DNA of 35,589 nucleotides from Candidatus Tetragenococcus pullicola (GCA_019115705.1 DXDB01000136.1:1-35589); one strand, 5' to 3'. Counted from the first letter of the stretch, positions 15,508 through 24,489 are shown. A program made the numbers and translations. Notes: a model not told the origin generated them from the sequence alone.

Positions 15508-16999
15508 TTTTTTATCCAATTTTACCAATGATAATTATGACGGCAAGAAAAAAGATCCTTCTGAAAATAAAAAAGAAACAGCTCCTAAAAATGAGTCAGA
15601 AACTAAAGTAAACGAGCCGCAACTAGAAGACCAAGAGGCTAAAGAAGAGACAAGTTCAGCCAACACTCGTGTAGGACGCAAAGAAAATAAAGCGCCGGTC
15701 AGCCGCTACCAGACTGAAGAAACCGAGTTTGATCCGACCTTTAAAAAGCGACAACGGAAAAAATATCTGCTCATAGCCGCACTTATAGGACTCCTTCTTG
15801 TTATTGGATCAGTCACTTATTATCAATTGACGCATGTTAAGGTTCCTGATTTTGTTGGAAAAGAGCTGTCTGAAGCACGAACTTGGGGAAGTGAAGAAGG
15901 CGTCCGCATCGAAGCCGAGCAAACTTATGATTTTGATACGGAGGTCAACCATGTAATTTCTCAAAATGTACCTTCTGAAAAGAAAATTAAAAAAGGAAAG
16001 ACCTTAACCATCAAAAGCAGTTTAGGCGCTGATCCTGAAGAAGCAATCCCCTTACCTGAATTTAAAGAGTTAGATAAAGAAGCAGCACAAGAGTGGATCA
16101 CAGAAAACAAGGCGGAAAATATTTCCTTAGTGGAATCTTTTGATGATAAAGTGGCTCAAGGGGCTTTTATTAAGCAAGAAGCAGCAAATAAAGAGTTGGA
16201 TTTAAGCCAATACAAGCGCAAAGACCGTCTAAGCGTCTATTATTCAAAAGGAAAAGAAACCTTTGAAAAAAACATTGAAGTTCCAAATTTTCAGGGCAAG
16301 ACTAGTAGTGATGTCTCTGACTGGGCCAAGAAAAACGAAGTAAAAATTAAGACAGTAAAAGATTTTTCTGAGAAGGTTACAAAAGACAGTGTGATTTCCC
16401 AGGAAATTGAAAAAGGTCAAAAAATTGCCAAAAATGATGAGTTTGTCATTCATGTATCCAAAGGGAAACCAATCGTTGTTCCTGATTATTCTTTGTATAC
16501 CATGGAAGAGGCAACCAGTATCGAAGAAGCCAAGATTCCTGTTGTCATTAAAAATTTGTATTCTGCCGATTTTGCTTACGGTCAATTTATCAGTCAATCG
16601 GTTGAAGCTGGTAAAAAATATGATGAAGAAGCTGATTTACCGACTGTTGAAGTGGTCTATTCGCAAGGACAACCGTATATGAAAGATTTGCGTGGTGCCA
16701 TGACAGAAGGCGATTTGCCGAAACTTTTCTTTGATGACTACCAATCCAAAGGGGCTCAAATCTATTACTCGGTCTATTATGTCGATTCAAGCCAACCCAA
16801 AGGCACGGTTGTTGAGATGAGCAATTATGGCCAATTTCTACCAATGGAAGCCACTATTTCAATCGGGATCAGTCTAGGGAATTTAAAAGGGACGCCGGTT
16901 GGAGATCCAACAGTTGGAAACGAGGAGGATGGCGATAACGAGACGACAGTGGTAGCACCTGAAGCAGAGGTGGATACGAAAACCAGTCAAGAGGAATAA
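15500..16999 (+). CDS. Membrane-anchored PASTA-repeat protein
   Basis: This 499-residue protein has no kinase or penicillin-binding domain. It begins with a charged, low-complexity cytoplasmic tail (about 1-87), then one transmembrane helix (YLLIAALIGLLLVIGSVTYY, about 89-108), then four recognisable PASTA-like repeats starting VKVPDF, IPLPEF, IEVPNF and IVVPDY. A degenerate fifth stretch (YMKDLRGAM) and an acidic C-terminal tail follow. PASTA domains in PrkC-type kinases and some PBPs bind muropeptides or lipid II. Here the protein overlaps an FtsX-type ABC ATPase gene, so it may act as a wall-sensing or scaffold partner of that transporter (inference). No catalytic domain is present. Confidence 0.82.
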   Translation: MSDFLSNFTNDNYDGKKKDPSENKKETAPKNESETKVNEPQLEDQEAKEETSSANTRVGRKENKAPVSRYQTEETEFDPTFKKRQRKKYLLIAALIGLLLVIGSVTYYQLTHVKVPDFVGKELSEARTWGSEEGVRIEAEQTYDFDTEVNHVISQNVPSEKKIKKGKTLTIKSSLGADPEEAIPLPEFKELDKEAAQEWITENKAENISLVESFDDKVAQGAFIKQEAANKELDLSQYKRKDRLSVYYSKGKETFEKNIEVPNFQGKTSSDVSDWAKKNEVKIKTVKDFSEKVTKDSVISQEIEKGQKIAKNDEFVIHVSKGKPIVVPDYSLYTMEEATSIEEAKIPVVIKNLYSADFAYGQFISQSVEAGKKYDEEADLPTVEVVYSQGQPYMKDLRGAMTEGDLPKLFFDDYQSKGAQIYYSVYYVDSSQPKGTVVEMSNYGQFLPMEATISIGISLGNLKGTPVGDPTVGNEEDGDNETTVVAPEAEVDTKTSQEE

Positions 17000-17077
17000 G
17001 ACTGAAGGAAATGTTTGAAATTAAGGCTTTTTGTGCAAACCATTAAGTATAAACTTTTGATAAAAATATTGGGAAAC

Positions 17078-17119
17078 GCTAGTTAGAAGTCTTGACGAAA
17101 AAAGACTTCTAGCTTATTG
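17078..17119 (+). terminator. Terminator of the ABC/PASTA operon
   Basis: AGAAGTCTT and AAGACTTCT form a 9-bp stem inside a broader GCTAG/CTAGC dyad. The 3' side continues TTATTGTTTG, an imperfect T run. Confidence 0.6.
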
Positions 17120-17147
17120 TTTGCAAAAAGGAAACGAGGTGGATTGG

Positions 17148-17648
17148 ATGACCCAATTGTTGCTTTCAAAAAAAGAAATTGCCAACCACGAATTTTTGTT
17201 TGGTCGAACGGCTCAAGGACTGGCTTTTTTTGATACGTTGGCAAATAAAAAGTATCTTCCGAAATATTTTAAAGGCTATGAATTTGTTCCAGACTCATCC
17301 CCTGATGAAGAGTTTATTTCTCAGTTAGAGGACTACTTTCAAGGAAAAAAACCAAATTTCTCTGTAACACTCGACTTGATTGGGACTGACTTTCAAAAAG
17401 AAGTTTGGCAAGAGTTAGTTAAAGTTCCCTATGGACAAACAACGTCCTATCAAGCCTTGGCGATTGCCATCAACCGGCCCAAAGCAATACGTGCTGTTGG
17501 TGGTGCGGTTGGAAGAAATCCCGTTATGTTAGTGGTTCCTTGTCATCGTGTGATAGGAAAAAATGGCCAATTGACAGGCTTTCGTGGGGGCATTCCCTTA
17601 AAAAAAGAATTGTTGGCAATTGAAAATCAACAGAACCCCAAGGACTAG
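17148..17648 (+). CDS. ogt: Methylated-DNA--protein-cysteine methyltransferase
   Basis: A 166-residue suicide repair protein that transfers the methyl group from O6-methylguanine to its own cysteine. The acceptor is Cys132 in VVPCHRVIGKNG. The helix-turn-helix with the arginine finger is NRPKAIRAVGGAVG, and LTGFRGG follows the active site as in the family. I chose the ATG at 17148 because GAGGTGG lies 5-6 nt upstream; the TTG at 17121 in the track lacks such a site. The gene is single. A dyad (CAACAGAACCC/GGGTTTTCTGTTG) spans its stop codon but has no T run. With the glycosylase at 7823 it gives this window two alkylation-repair functions, in separate operons. Confidence 0.93.
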   Translation: MTQLLLSKKEIANHEFLFGRTAQGLAFFDTLANKKYLPKYFKGYEFVPDSSPDEEFISQLEDYFQGKKPNFSVTLDLIGTDFQKEVWQELVKVPYGQTTSYQALAIAINRPKAIRAVGGAVGRNPVMLVVPCHRVIGKNGQLTGFRGGIPLKKELLAIENQQNPKD

Positions 17649-17690
17649 GGTTTTCTGTTGATAATTAGGCCAAAGATGCTTCCGTTAAAA

Positions 17691-17728
17691 TGTAACCGCT
17701 TTTAATAAACGGAGAACTGGTGTATAAT
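17691..17728 (+). promoter_or_regulatory. pckA promoter region with candidate cre site
   Basis: TGTAACCGCTTTTA (17691-17704) matches the cre consensus TGWAANCGNTNWCA at all but one defined position. It covers the -35 area of a promoter whose -10 is a perfect TATAAT (17723-17728); the -35 itself is weak. The cre lies within a larger dyad, TCCGTT/AACGGA. Repression by CcpA during sugar growth would suit a gluconeogenic gene. Confidence 0.55.
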
Positions 17729-17777
17729 CAAATTATAAACGGTTCGTGAAAAAATTATTAAGAAGGAGAGACTGTGT

Positions 17778-19430
17778 ATGTCAACTATCAAAACCTTTAA
17801 GAAAGATCAAGTCAATGAAGAAAACAGCTTGTTTTCTAGCTTGAAAACGATTGTTGAAACGACATTTTATGGAAACAATGTGTCTGAAGTAGACGATTTA
17901 AAAAAAGCTTATGAACTAGCTAGACAAGCACCTGGTGTCATTGTGACGGATTTACCAGTCAAGCATACTAAAGAGTTGGGCTTGCCCGAAGATGCGAAAC
18001 AATTAGTTTTCAACGATGGAAAAGTTGTCGGTCGTACTTCAGCAGCTCGTGTGGTCATTGGCGATCCTGGTGTTGATAAAAGTTATTATGAAGGCATTTT
18101 GAGAGAAGCAATCTTTGAAACGACGCAGAAAAAATTTTACTCAGGTAATTGCTTTGTTGGCCTAGATGAGCATTTTATGGTCAATAGTCATTTGATGATA
18201 ACAGCTGGTTTTGAGGTGAATTTATATTCTTATTTATTGAACTTTCAAATCGAAACAACTGAATGGGAAAAGCGCTATGCCAATTCAGAGCCTCTGGAAG
18301 AAACCGATATTTATATCGTGGCTGATCCGACTTGGCACCACCCCGATTTTCCTAATGGTTTGGCTTTGTTTGATCCAATGCATAATGTGGCAGCCATCTT
18401 AGGCTTGCGTTATTTTGGTGAATTGAAAAAAGCAACCTTGACTTTGGCTTGGGCGACTGCGCATCGTAATGGCTTTGTTTCTTGTCATGGTGGCTTGAAG
18501 CAATACCACTTACCTGATAAACAATATACCATGGCTTCATTTGGATTATCTGGCTCAGGGAAATCAACTATTACCTTAGCCAAACACGGCGATAAGTATC
18601 AAGTGGATGTTTTACATGACGATGCTTTTGTCATCGATCGAACGACAGGAGAAACCATCGCTTTAGAGCCAGCTTATTTTGATAAAGTCAAAGATTATCC
18701 GTTAGATGATGATTCCGTTGCTTATTTTTTAACCATGCAAAATGTGGGAGTCACCATTGATAATAATGGAAAAAAAGTTCCGGTTTTACAAGATATCCGA
18801 AACGGCAATGGACGAACGGTCAAATCACGCTATGTGACACCAAATCGTGTCGATCATGTGGCTGAGCCCTTGGATGCTATTTTTTGGATCATGAAAGACG
18901 ATAGCTTACCACCAGTTGTTAAAATTACTGATCCTATTTTAGCCGCTGTTTTTGGTCTGACCTTGGCAACCAAACATACCAATGCTGAAAATCTAGTCGG
19001 CGATGTTGACATGGATGAGCTGGTTATTGTTCCTTATGCAGATCCATTTCGAATTTTTCCTTTAGGAGAAGATTATGAGAATTTTCGTGATTTATTCCAA
19101 AAAAATAAAATTGCTTGTTATGTCTTAAATACCGGGAATTTCAATGGCAAAGACATTTCCCCTCAAGTAACCTTAGGAAGTATTGAAAAAATCATTGAAA
19201 AATCAGCGAACTTTTTACCCTTTAAAAATAGTGAGGCGATGAGTTATCTAGAAAATGAAGCCTTTCCTGTTGATTTCAAAGATCAAAGCTACCTAGATAA
19301 GATTAACTCGCGGATGAAAGATCGCTTAAACTTTATTGTGGAGCAAAAAACTATTCGACAAGGAGTCGATGCCTTACCAGAAGAAGCCGAAAGTGTTATG
19401 CAAAAAGTTATTGCTGATTTGAACAAATAA
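17778..19430 (+). CDS. pckA: Phosphoenolpyruvate carboxykinase (ATP)
   Basis: This 550-residue cytoplasmic enzyme interconverts oxaloacetate plus ATP with phosphoenolpyruvate plus CO2 and ADP. The kinase-1a P-loop is FGLSGSGKST (about 255-264), the metal/Mg site is HDDAFVID (about 280-287), and CHGG and the substrate-binding region around YSGNCFVG are present. Length is in the family range. The ATG follows AAGGAGAG. The gene is monocistronic with a candidate CcpA site in its promoter. The enzyme acts in gluconeogenesis or, in some anaerobes, in CO2 fixation toward succinate; the sequence does not tell which. Confidence 0.95.
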   Translation: MSTIKTFKKDQVNEENSLFSSLKTIVETTFYGNNVSEVDDLKKAYELARQAPGVIVTDLPVKHTKELGLPEDAKQLVFNDGKVVGRTSAARVVIGDPGVDKSYYEGILREAIFETTQKKFYSGNCFVGLDEHFMVNSHLMITAGFEVNLYSYLLNFQIETTEWEKRYANSEPLEETDIYIVADPTWHHPDFPNGLALFDPMHNVAAILGLRYFGELKKATLTLAWATAHRNGFVSCHGGLKQYHLPDKQYTMASFGLSGSGKSTITLAKHGDKYQVDVLHDDAFVIDRTTGETIALEPAYFDKVKDYPLDDDSVAYFLTMQNVGVTIDNNGKKVPVLQDIRNGNGRTVKSRYVTPNRVDHVAEPLDAIFWIMKDDSLPPVVKITDPILAAVFGLTLATKHTNAENLVGDVDMDELVIVPYADPFRIFPLGEDYENFRDLFQKNKIACYVLNTGNFNGKDISPQVTLGSIEKIIEKSANFLPFKNSEAMSYLENEAFPVDFKDQSYLDKINSRMKDRLNFIVEQKTIRQGVDALPEEAESVMQKVIADLNK

Positions 19431-19462
19431 ATGCTCGTTTTGCTTCAGTCTTTTATAGTAAA

Positions 19463-19506
19463 AAAACAAGTCCCTGATTCATTTAAAAAGTCAGGAACTT
19501 GTTTTA
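19463..19506. terminator. Bidirectional terminator between pckA and the AraC gene
   Basis: AAAACAAGTCCCTGA and TCAGGAACTTGTTTT form a long stem with one mismatch, A-rich on one flank and T-rich on the other, so it serves both convergent genes. It includes the last codons of the AraC-type gene. Confidence 0.85.
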
Positions 19507-20339
19507 TTTTTTTGTTGGAATTCTTGACGAATCTTGGAAGGCGATTGCCCGTATTGCTTTTTAAAAGATTTACTAAAGTGATAGGCATCTTCATAACCGA
19601 CTGCTTTGGCAACTTCTTTAATGGAATATTCATCTGTTTCAAGTAGTTGAAAGGCTTTTTCCAGCCGAATTTGGATCAAATAATTGATGGGTGAGACGCC
19701 GGTCACTTCTTTAAATATCTTTGAAAGATAAGTCGGGCTAATAAAATGAGTCGTGGCCAATTGTTCAATGGAAATATCTTGGGCATAGTTATTTTCCATA
19801 TAGGCAATGATTAACTGAATCACTTGGTTGAAGCGGTCACTTTTAGAAAGTGAGCTCTGCGCTTGTTGCTGCCTTTTCACTAAGCAACGCCAAGTTAAGC
19901 CCATAATTTCAAGCACCAATCCTTTACTAATCAAATCAAAAGAAGAAGGGTGTTGTTGAAACTCATTGAGCAACTGCCAAGCTTTATCAAAAATTTTGAC
20001 TTGATCTTCTTGAACGGGGAGTAAAACTTGGTCATTGCCAAAAGAATCGGCAGGCTGATTTTCAAATTGAAAATGCTCGATTCCAATATGTAGTTGATGC
20101 GAGAAGGTATTTGCCAATTGTTTTTCACAGTGTTCGACACCTGGATCAAATAATAAAATCTGTCCACCACGTACCGTTTGCCAATTCTGATTAAAGAAGT
20201 ATTCGACTTCGCCTTCTAAAATGATGGACATTTCAAAAAAGTCATGATGGTGTTTTTCGCCATGATTGCCAGCATGATTCCAAGCATCAAAGGCATACAA
20301 GATCGTGGGATTAAATTCTTGAATAGTTTTTGAATTCAT
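19491..20339 (-). CDS. AraC-family transcriptional regulator with cupin sensor domain
   Basis: A 282-residue protein. The N-terminal cupin-like ligand domain includes HHHDFFEMSIILEGEVEYFF (about 30-50) and GGQILLFDPGVEH. The C-terminal double helix-turn-helix (about 180-278) has ISPTYLSKIFKEVTGVSP and VGYEDAYHFSKSFKKQYG, the classic AraC/XylS signature. Such proteins usually activate transport or catabolic genes on binding a small ligand. The start has AAGGAGAAC upstream. It is divergent from the ABC exporter pair across 382 bp, so it may control that pair. Ligand and target cannot be deduced. Confidence 0.88.
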   Translation of the reverse strand: MNSKTIQEFNPTILYAFDAWNHAGNHGEKHHHDFFEMSIILEGEVEYFFNQNWQTVRGGQILLFDPGVEHCEKQLANTFSHQLHIGIEHFQFENQPADSFGNDQVLLPVQEDQVKIFDKAWQLLNEFQQHPSSFDLISKGLVLEIMGLTWRCLVKRQQQAQSSLSKSDRFNQVIQLIIAYMENNYAQDISIEQLATTHFISPTYLSKIFKEVTGVSPINYLIQIRLEKAFQLLETDEYSIKEVAKAVGYEDAYHFSKSFKKQYGQSPSKIRQEFQQKNKTSS

Positions 20340-20721
20340 AAGTTCTCCTTTTTCCTTCTTTAATTATAACGCAGTTTCCTTGAAAATTCGTATAAAAAAT
20401 CGCTTTTTTATTCTTTTTTCCACTTTCTATCTATGGAAAGGCTTTTTTTCGGAAAATTTCTTTTCAGACAACAAAGAAAATAGAAAATAAAATGAAAGAA
20501 ACGCTTATTCAAAAGTTTTTGTGCAAAAAGTTCATTATTTAAAGGATTTTTCTGTTTCTAAATCATAAAAATATCCATCTTTATTTTAGATTTTTCCATT
20601 CTATTTGAAAATAGAGAGGGTATCATAGGTATGAATTCAAATGTGGAGAAGGAAAAGAGCACTTATTTATCGATTTGTCTACCTTTTCTTGCTTTGAAAA
20701 AAATTGAATGGAGGGTTGTCA
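20340..20721. other. Divergent intergenic region between AraC gene and ABC exporter
   Basis: No gene is seen. A TATAAT on the minus strand at 20368-20363 probably belongs to the AraC gene, although its -35 is poor. Near 20600-20616, CTATTTGAAAATAG forms a short palindrome upstream of the exporter genes and could be an operator. No convincing plus-strand -35/-10 pair was found. Confidence 0.4.
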
Positions 20722-22476
20722 ATGAATAATTTCCAATGGATATGGACCTATTGCAAGCAATATAAGACAAAAGGCGTGCTTGCGGTTGTCTTTATTTTAT
20801 TAAGTTCAGTTTTGATTATCGTAAATCCTATGATCACAGGACTATTGGTCGATCAGGTGATTGCCAAAGGAAAAATTGAATTGTTACTACCGTATCTCGG
20901 AATCATGATTGCTACGACTGTTTTACGGACCGTGTTGCGTTATACTTATCAGATGATTTTTGAAAGGATCGGACAAGATGTGTTATTTGGAATACGTCAA
21001 GATCTGTATAAAAAATTACAGGAGTTAGACTTTGATTATTTTAATCACAACCGTGTAGGCGATATCATGGCACGAATGACAGGTGATACTGATGCAATTC
21101 AACATTTCGTCGCTTGGGTCACTTATCAAGTTGCCGAATGTATTTTGTACTTTGTGGCTGCCTTAATTATGATGTCGACCATTGACTTTCGTTTGATGCT
21201 AGCTTTGTTGGCTGTTACGCCAATCATTGGGTTTTTGACTATTAAAATGTCGAAAGAAGCACAGCCAGTCTTTTTTGACATACGGGAAAGTTTTTCACGA
21301 CTAAATTCCATGGTTGAAGAAAATATCAGTGGAAATCGCGTAGTAAAAGCGTTTGTTCGTGAAGACTATGAAATTGAAAAATTTAATCGTCATAACGAGG
21401 ATTATAAAAACCAAAATATGAAGTCCGCTCGTGTTTCCGCAAAATATTTACCAAGTTTGGATATGTTGGCTGGAAGCTTGACCTTGATTACCTTGATCTT
21501 AGGTGGTTGGTTAGTGATTCGTGGCAATATGACCATTGGGAACTTAGTCACCTTTAATGGTTTCTTGTGGATGTTAAATCAACCGATGCGTATGAGTGGT
21601 TGGTTGGTCAATGATATTCAACGATTCTCTGCTTCTTGTATCAAAATTCGACAAATGCTCAATACACCGGCTCAAATTCCAACTGATAGAAACGAAGAAA
21701 ACGTGAAATTAAAAGGAACCGTCGAATTTGACCATGTTTCTTTCCACTTTTCTGATGATCCAACGACCAACGTTTTGACCGATATTTCCTTCAAGGTTGA
21801 GCCAGGACAAACCATTGGGATTTTAGGAGAAACCGGTTCTGGAAAAACAACGTTAGTCAATTTGGTGTCACGTTTTTATGATCCTTCACAAGGACAAGTG
21901 TTAATCGACGGCAAAGATGCCCGAAAATTCCCTGTGCGTCAATTGCGTGATGGCATTTCTATGGTCATGCAAGATGTCTTCTTATTTTCCAATACCATTG
22001 AAGACAATATTGCGTTTGGGAATCCTTATGTTGATAATACTTACATTCAACAAGTTGCTGAAATTGCCGACGCGCATAGTTTCATCATGCGTATGCCAGA
22101 AGGGTACGAAACGATTGTTGGAGAACGGGGCGTTGGCTTATCTGGTGGTCAAAAGCAACGGATTTCTCTGGCGCGAGCTTTAGCCAAAGACCCTTCAATA
22201 TTGATTTTGGATGATACGACATCAGCTGTGGATATGGAGACTGAATCAAAAATTCAAGAAGAGTTAGAAAAAATCACCGGTGATAAAACGACCTTTATTA
22301 TCGCCCATCGAATTTCTTCCGTTCGTGAAGCAGATGAAATTTTGATGATGCAAAAAGGTCATGTCGTCGAACAAGGAACCCATGATGAATTAGTTGCCAA
22401 AAAAGGTATGTACTATGATGTTTATCGCAAACAATTAGGTTTAACACAAGGAGGTGAAGAAAATGGCGCGCAATAA
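20722..22476 (+). CDS. Heterodimeric ABC exporter, subunit with degenerate catalytic site
   Basis: This 584-residue half-transporter has an N-terminal six-helix domain followed by an ATPase domain. Walker A is GETGSGKTT, the signature is LSGGQKQRISLARAL, and Walker B is ILILDDTTSAVD. In Walker B the usual catalytic Glu is Asp, the change known from the degenerate-site subunit of heterodimeric exporters such as TM287/288 and LmrCD/EfrCD-type pumps. I chose the ATG at 20722 because GGAGGG lies about 8 nt upstream; the TTG at 20704 precedes that site. The next gene overlaps it by 14 nt, so the two should form one transporter. The substrate is unknown; multidrug or lipid-like compounds are typical. 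Confidence 0.9.
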   Translation: MNNFQWIWTYCKQYKTKGVLAVVFILLSSVLIIVNPMITGLLVDQVIAKGKIELLLPYLGIMIATTVLRTVLRYTYQMIFERIGQDVLFGIRQDLYKKLQELDFDYFNHNRVGDIMARMTGDTDAIQHFVAWVTYQVAECILYFVAALIMMSTIDFRLMLALLAVTPIIGFLTIKMSKEAQPVFFDIRESFSRLNSMVEENISGNRVVKAFVREDYEIEKFNRHNEDYKNQNMKSARVSAKYLPSLDMLAGSLTLITLILGGWLVIRGNMTIGNLVTFNGFLWMLNQPMRMSGWLVNDIQRFSASCIKIRQMLNTPAQIPTDRNEENVKLKGTVEFDHVSFHFSDDPTTNVLTDISFKVEPGQTIGILGETGSGKTTLVNLVSRFYDPSQGQVLIDGKDARKFPVRQLRDGISMVMQDVFLFSNTIEDNIAFGNPYVDNTYIQQVAEIADAHSFIMRMPEGYETIVGERGVGLSGGQKQRISLARALAKDPSILILDDTTSAVDMETESKIQEELEKITGDKTTFIIAHRISSVREADEILMMQKGHVVEQGTHDELVAKKGMYYDVYRKQLGLTQGGEENGAQ

Positions 22477-24244
22477 ATTTGACGTAGATGAAGAGTTAGA
22501 ACAAGAGTTTAATTGGTCGTATTATAAACGAATGGGTCAATATGTCGTTCCTTATAAAAAGCCCATGATCAAAGTATTGGTCGTAATTTTATTGGCCAAT
22601 GCTGCCACGATGTTAGGCCCTTATTTTACTAAGATTGCCATTGATGAAGTGATTCCGCAAAAAAATATGCGCTTATTGGCAATTATCGGAGTTATTTTCT
22701 TCCTTTCCTTACTTGTGATTGCTTGGTGCATGCGCTATCGAATCATCGCCATAACCGAACTTGGCCAAGATATCTTAAAAGATATGCGGTTTAGTATCTT
22801 TGAACATTTGCAAAAGTTGCCGTTTTCTTATTTTGATAACCGTCCGCATGGGAAAATTTTGATCCGTGTCGTAAATTACATCAATACCTTGAGTGATTTA
22901 TTGAGTAATGGGTTAATCAATTTGATTTCTGATGTTTTTAAAGTAATCATTACCTTAGTTTTCATGTTTTTCATCGATGTTCGGTTAACCCTTTATAGTT
23001 TGGCTCTTTTGCCCGTTTTATTTGTATTAGTGATGTTTATTAAAAATAAACAACGAAAAGCCTACCAAGAATTAAGTAACAAACAATCAAACTTGAATGC
23101 CTATATTCATGAAAGTATTGCCGGCATCAAAATCACCCAGTCCTTTGCTCGTGAAAAGGAAAATTATCAAATTTTTAACGATGTCAGTGGAGAAACTCGT
23201 AGCTCGTGGATGAAAGCAGTCAAGATTCAATTCTTGATGTGGCCAGGTGTTCAAAATATTTCTGTTTTGACAACCAGTTTAATTTATTTTGTTGGTATTC
23301 GTCAATTAGGCGTAGATGTGACAACGGGTACCTTGATTGCCTTCATCGGTTATGTCAATAACTTCTGGGATCCAGTGATCAATATCGGGAATTTTTACAA
23401 CTCATTGATTACCGCAACGGCTTATCTCGAACGAATTTTTGAAACCATGGATGAAGTTCCGGAAATTCAAAATCATCCCGACGCCAAAGAACTACCAGCT
23501 ATTTTAGGACATGTTGATTTTGACCATGTGACCTTCCGCTATGAGGAAGGCAAAGATATTTTACACGATGTCTCCTTTCATATTGATCCAGGCCAAACAA
23601 TTGCTTTGGTTGGTCCAACAGGTGCTGGCAAAACAACAATCATTAACCTATTGAGTCGCTTTTATGATGTCAATGAAGGCACTGTGAAAGTCGATGATTA
23701 CGATGTGCGCGATGTTACTTTAGAATCGTTACGAAAACAAATGGGGGTCATGTTACAAGATACCTTTGTCTTTTCAGGAACGATTATGGAAAACATTCGC
23801 TATGGACGATTGGATGCTACTGAAGAAGAAGTGATTGCAGCGGCTAAAATCGTGCGTGCTCACGACTTCATAAAGGACTTAAAAGATGGCTATAACACAG
23901 TCGTTGAAGAACGAGGGAGCACTTTATCAGCAGGTCAACGCCAATTGATTTCCTTTGCTCGAGTCTTGTTGGCAGATCCGAAAATCTTAATTCTCGATGA
24001 AGCAACTTCTAGCATTGATACCAAGACAGAAGAACTTCTTCAAGAAGGATTGCAAGAACTATTAAAAGGTCGGACCTCCTTTATCATCGCTCACCGGTTG
24101 TCGACAATTAAAAACAGTTCAAAAATCTTTTATATCGATGCCGGAGAAATCGCTGAAGCCGGTACTCATGATGAATTAATGGCCCAAAAAGGTCTCTACC
24201 ATCATCTCTACCAATCTCAATACGATTTAATCCGTGCCCAATAA
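22463..24244 (+). CDS. Heterodimeric ABC exporter, catalytically competent subunit
   Basis: A 593-residue partner of the preceding gene, with a six-helix membrane domain then an ATPase. Walker A is GPTGAGKTT, Walker B is canonical (ILILDEATSSID), and the signature is LSAGQRQLISFARVL with Ala for Gly. Pairing Asp in one Walker B with an altered signature in the other is what heterodimeric exporters show: one consensus and one degenerate ATP site. The ATG at 22463 is preceded by AAGGAGGTGA inside the upstream gene, indicating translational coupling. A strong terminator follows the stop. The AraC regulator upstream is a candidate controller. Confidence 0.9.
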   Translation: MARNKFDVDEELEQEFNWSYYKRMGQYVVPYKKPMIKVLVVILLANAATMLGPYFTKIAIDEVIPQKNMRLLAIIGVIFFLSLLVIAWCMRYRIIAITELGQDILKDMRFSIFEHLQKLPFSYFDNRPHGKILIRVVNYINTLSDLLSNGLINLISDVFKVIITLVFMFFIDVRLTLYSLALLPVLFVLVMFIKNKQRKAYQELSNKQSNLNAYIHESIAGIKITQSFAREKENYQIFNDVSGETRSSWMKAVKIQFLMWPGVQNISVLTTSLIYFVGIRQLGVDVTTGTLIAFIGYVNNFWDPVINIGNFYNSLITATAYLERIFETMDEVPEIQNHPDAKELPAILGHVDFDHVTFRYEEGKDILHDVSFHIDPGQTIALVGPTGAGKTTIINLLSRFYDVNEGTVKVDDYDVRDVTLESLRKQMGVMLQDTFVFSGTIMENIRYGRLDATEEEVIAAAKIVRAHDFIKDLKDGYNTVVEERGSTLSAGQRQLISFARVLLADPKILILDEATSSIDTKTEELLQEGLQELLKGRTSFIIAHRLSTIKNSSKIFYIDAGEIAEAGTHDELMAQKGLYHHLYQSQYDLIRAQ

Positions 24245-24251
24245 AAAATGC

Positions 24252-24296
24252 CCCGCAAAACTTGGTGAGCCAGGTTTTGCGGGCTTTTCTTTTTTT
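24252..24296 (+). terminator. Terminator of the ABC exporter pair
   Basis: CCCGCAAAAC and GTTTTGCGGG form a perfect 10-bp stem, followed by CTTTTCTTTTTTT. Confidence 0.93.
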
Positions 24297-24308
24297 ATGA
24301 AAAGAAAA

Positions 24309-24489
24309 GTCCACGGATCCAACGGTGGCCAAAAGAAACGAAAAGAAAAGTCCACGGATCCAACGGTGGCCAAAAGAAATGAAAAGAAATGTCCACGGAT
24401 CAAACCGTGGACAAAAGAAACGAAAAGTAACGGCCACGAACGCAACGGCGGCCAAAAGAATCGATGGTAGAACGGTGCTATTTCTTTGG
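24309..24489 (+). repeat. 41-bp tandem repeat array 2 (type A, ending in a decayed type B unit)
   Basis: Units of exactly 41 bp start at 24309, 24350 and 24391, with a fourth, partial unit at 24432. They match the array at 7469: GTCCACGGATC, then CGGTGGCCA or CCGTGGACA, then AAAGAAA-GAAAAGAAA tails. Only the third unit keeps a perfect CCACGG/CCGTGG stem; the first two retain 4 bp. After the last unit, AGAACGG-GCTA-TTGG (24469-24489, with small insertions) recalls the type B sequence, so this array closes the same way as array 1. It begins within about 15 bp of the exporter terminator. Confidence 0.88.

Noticed and set aside
19431-19646. Plus-strand ORF of 71 aa after pckA
   Set aside because: It spans the bidirectional terminator and lies antisense to the conserved HTH of the AraC-type gene.
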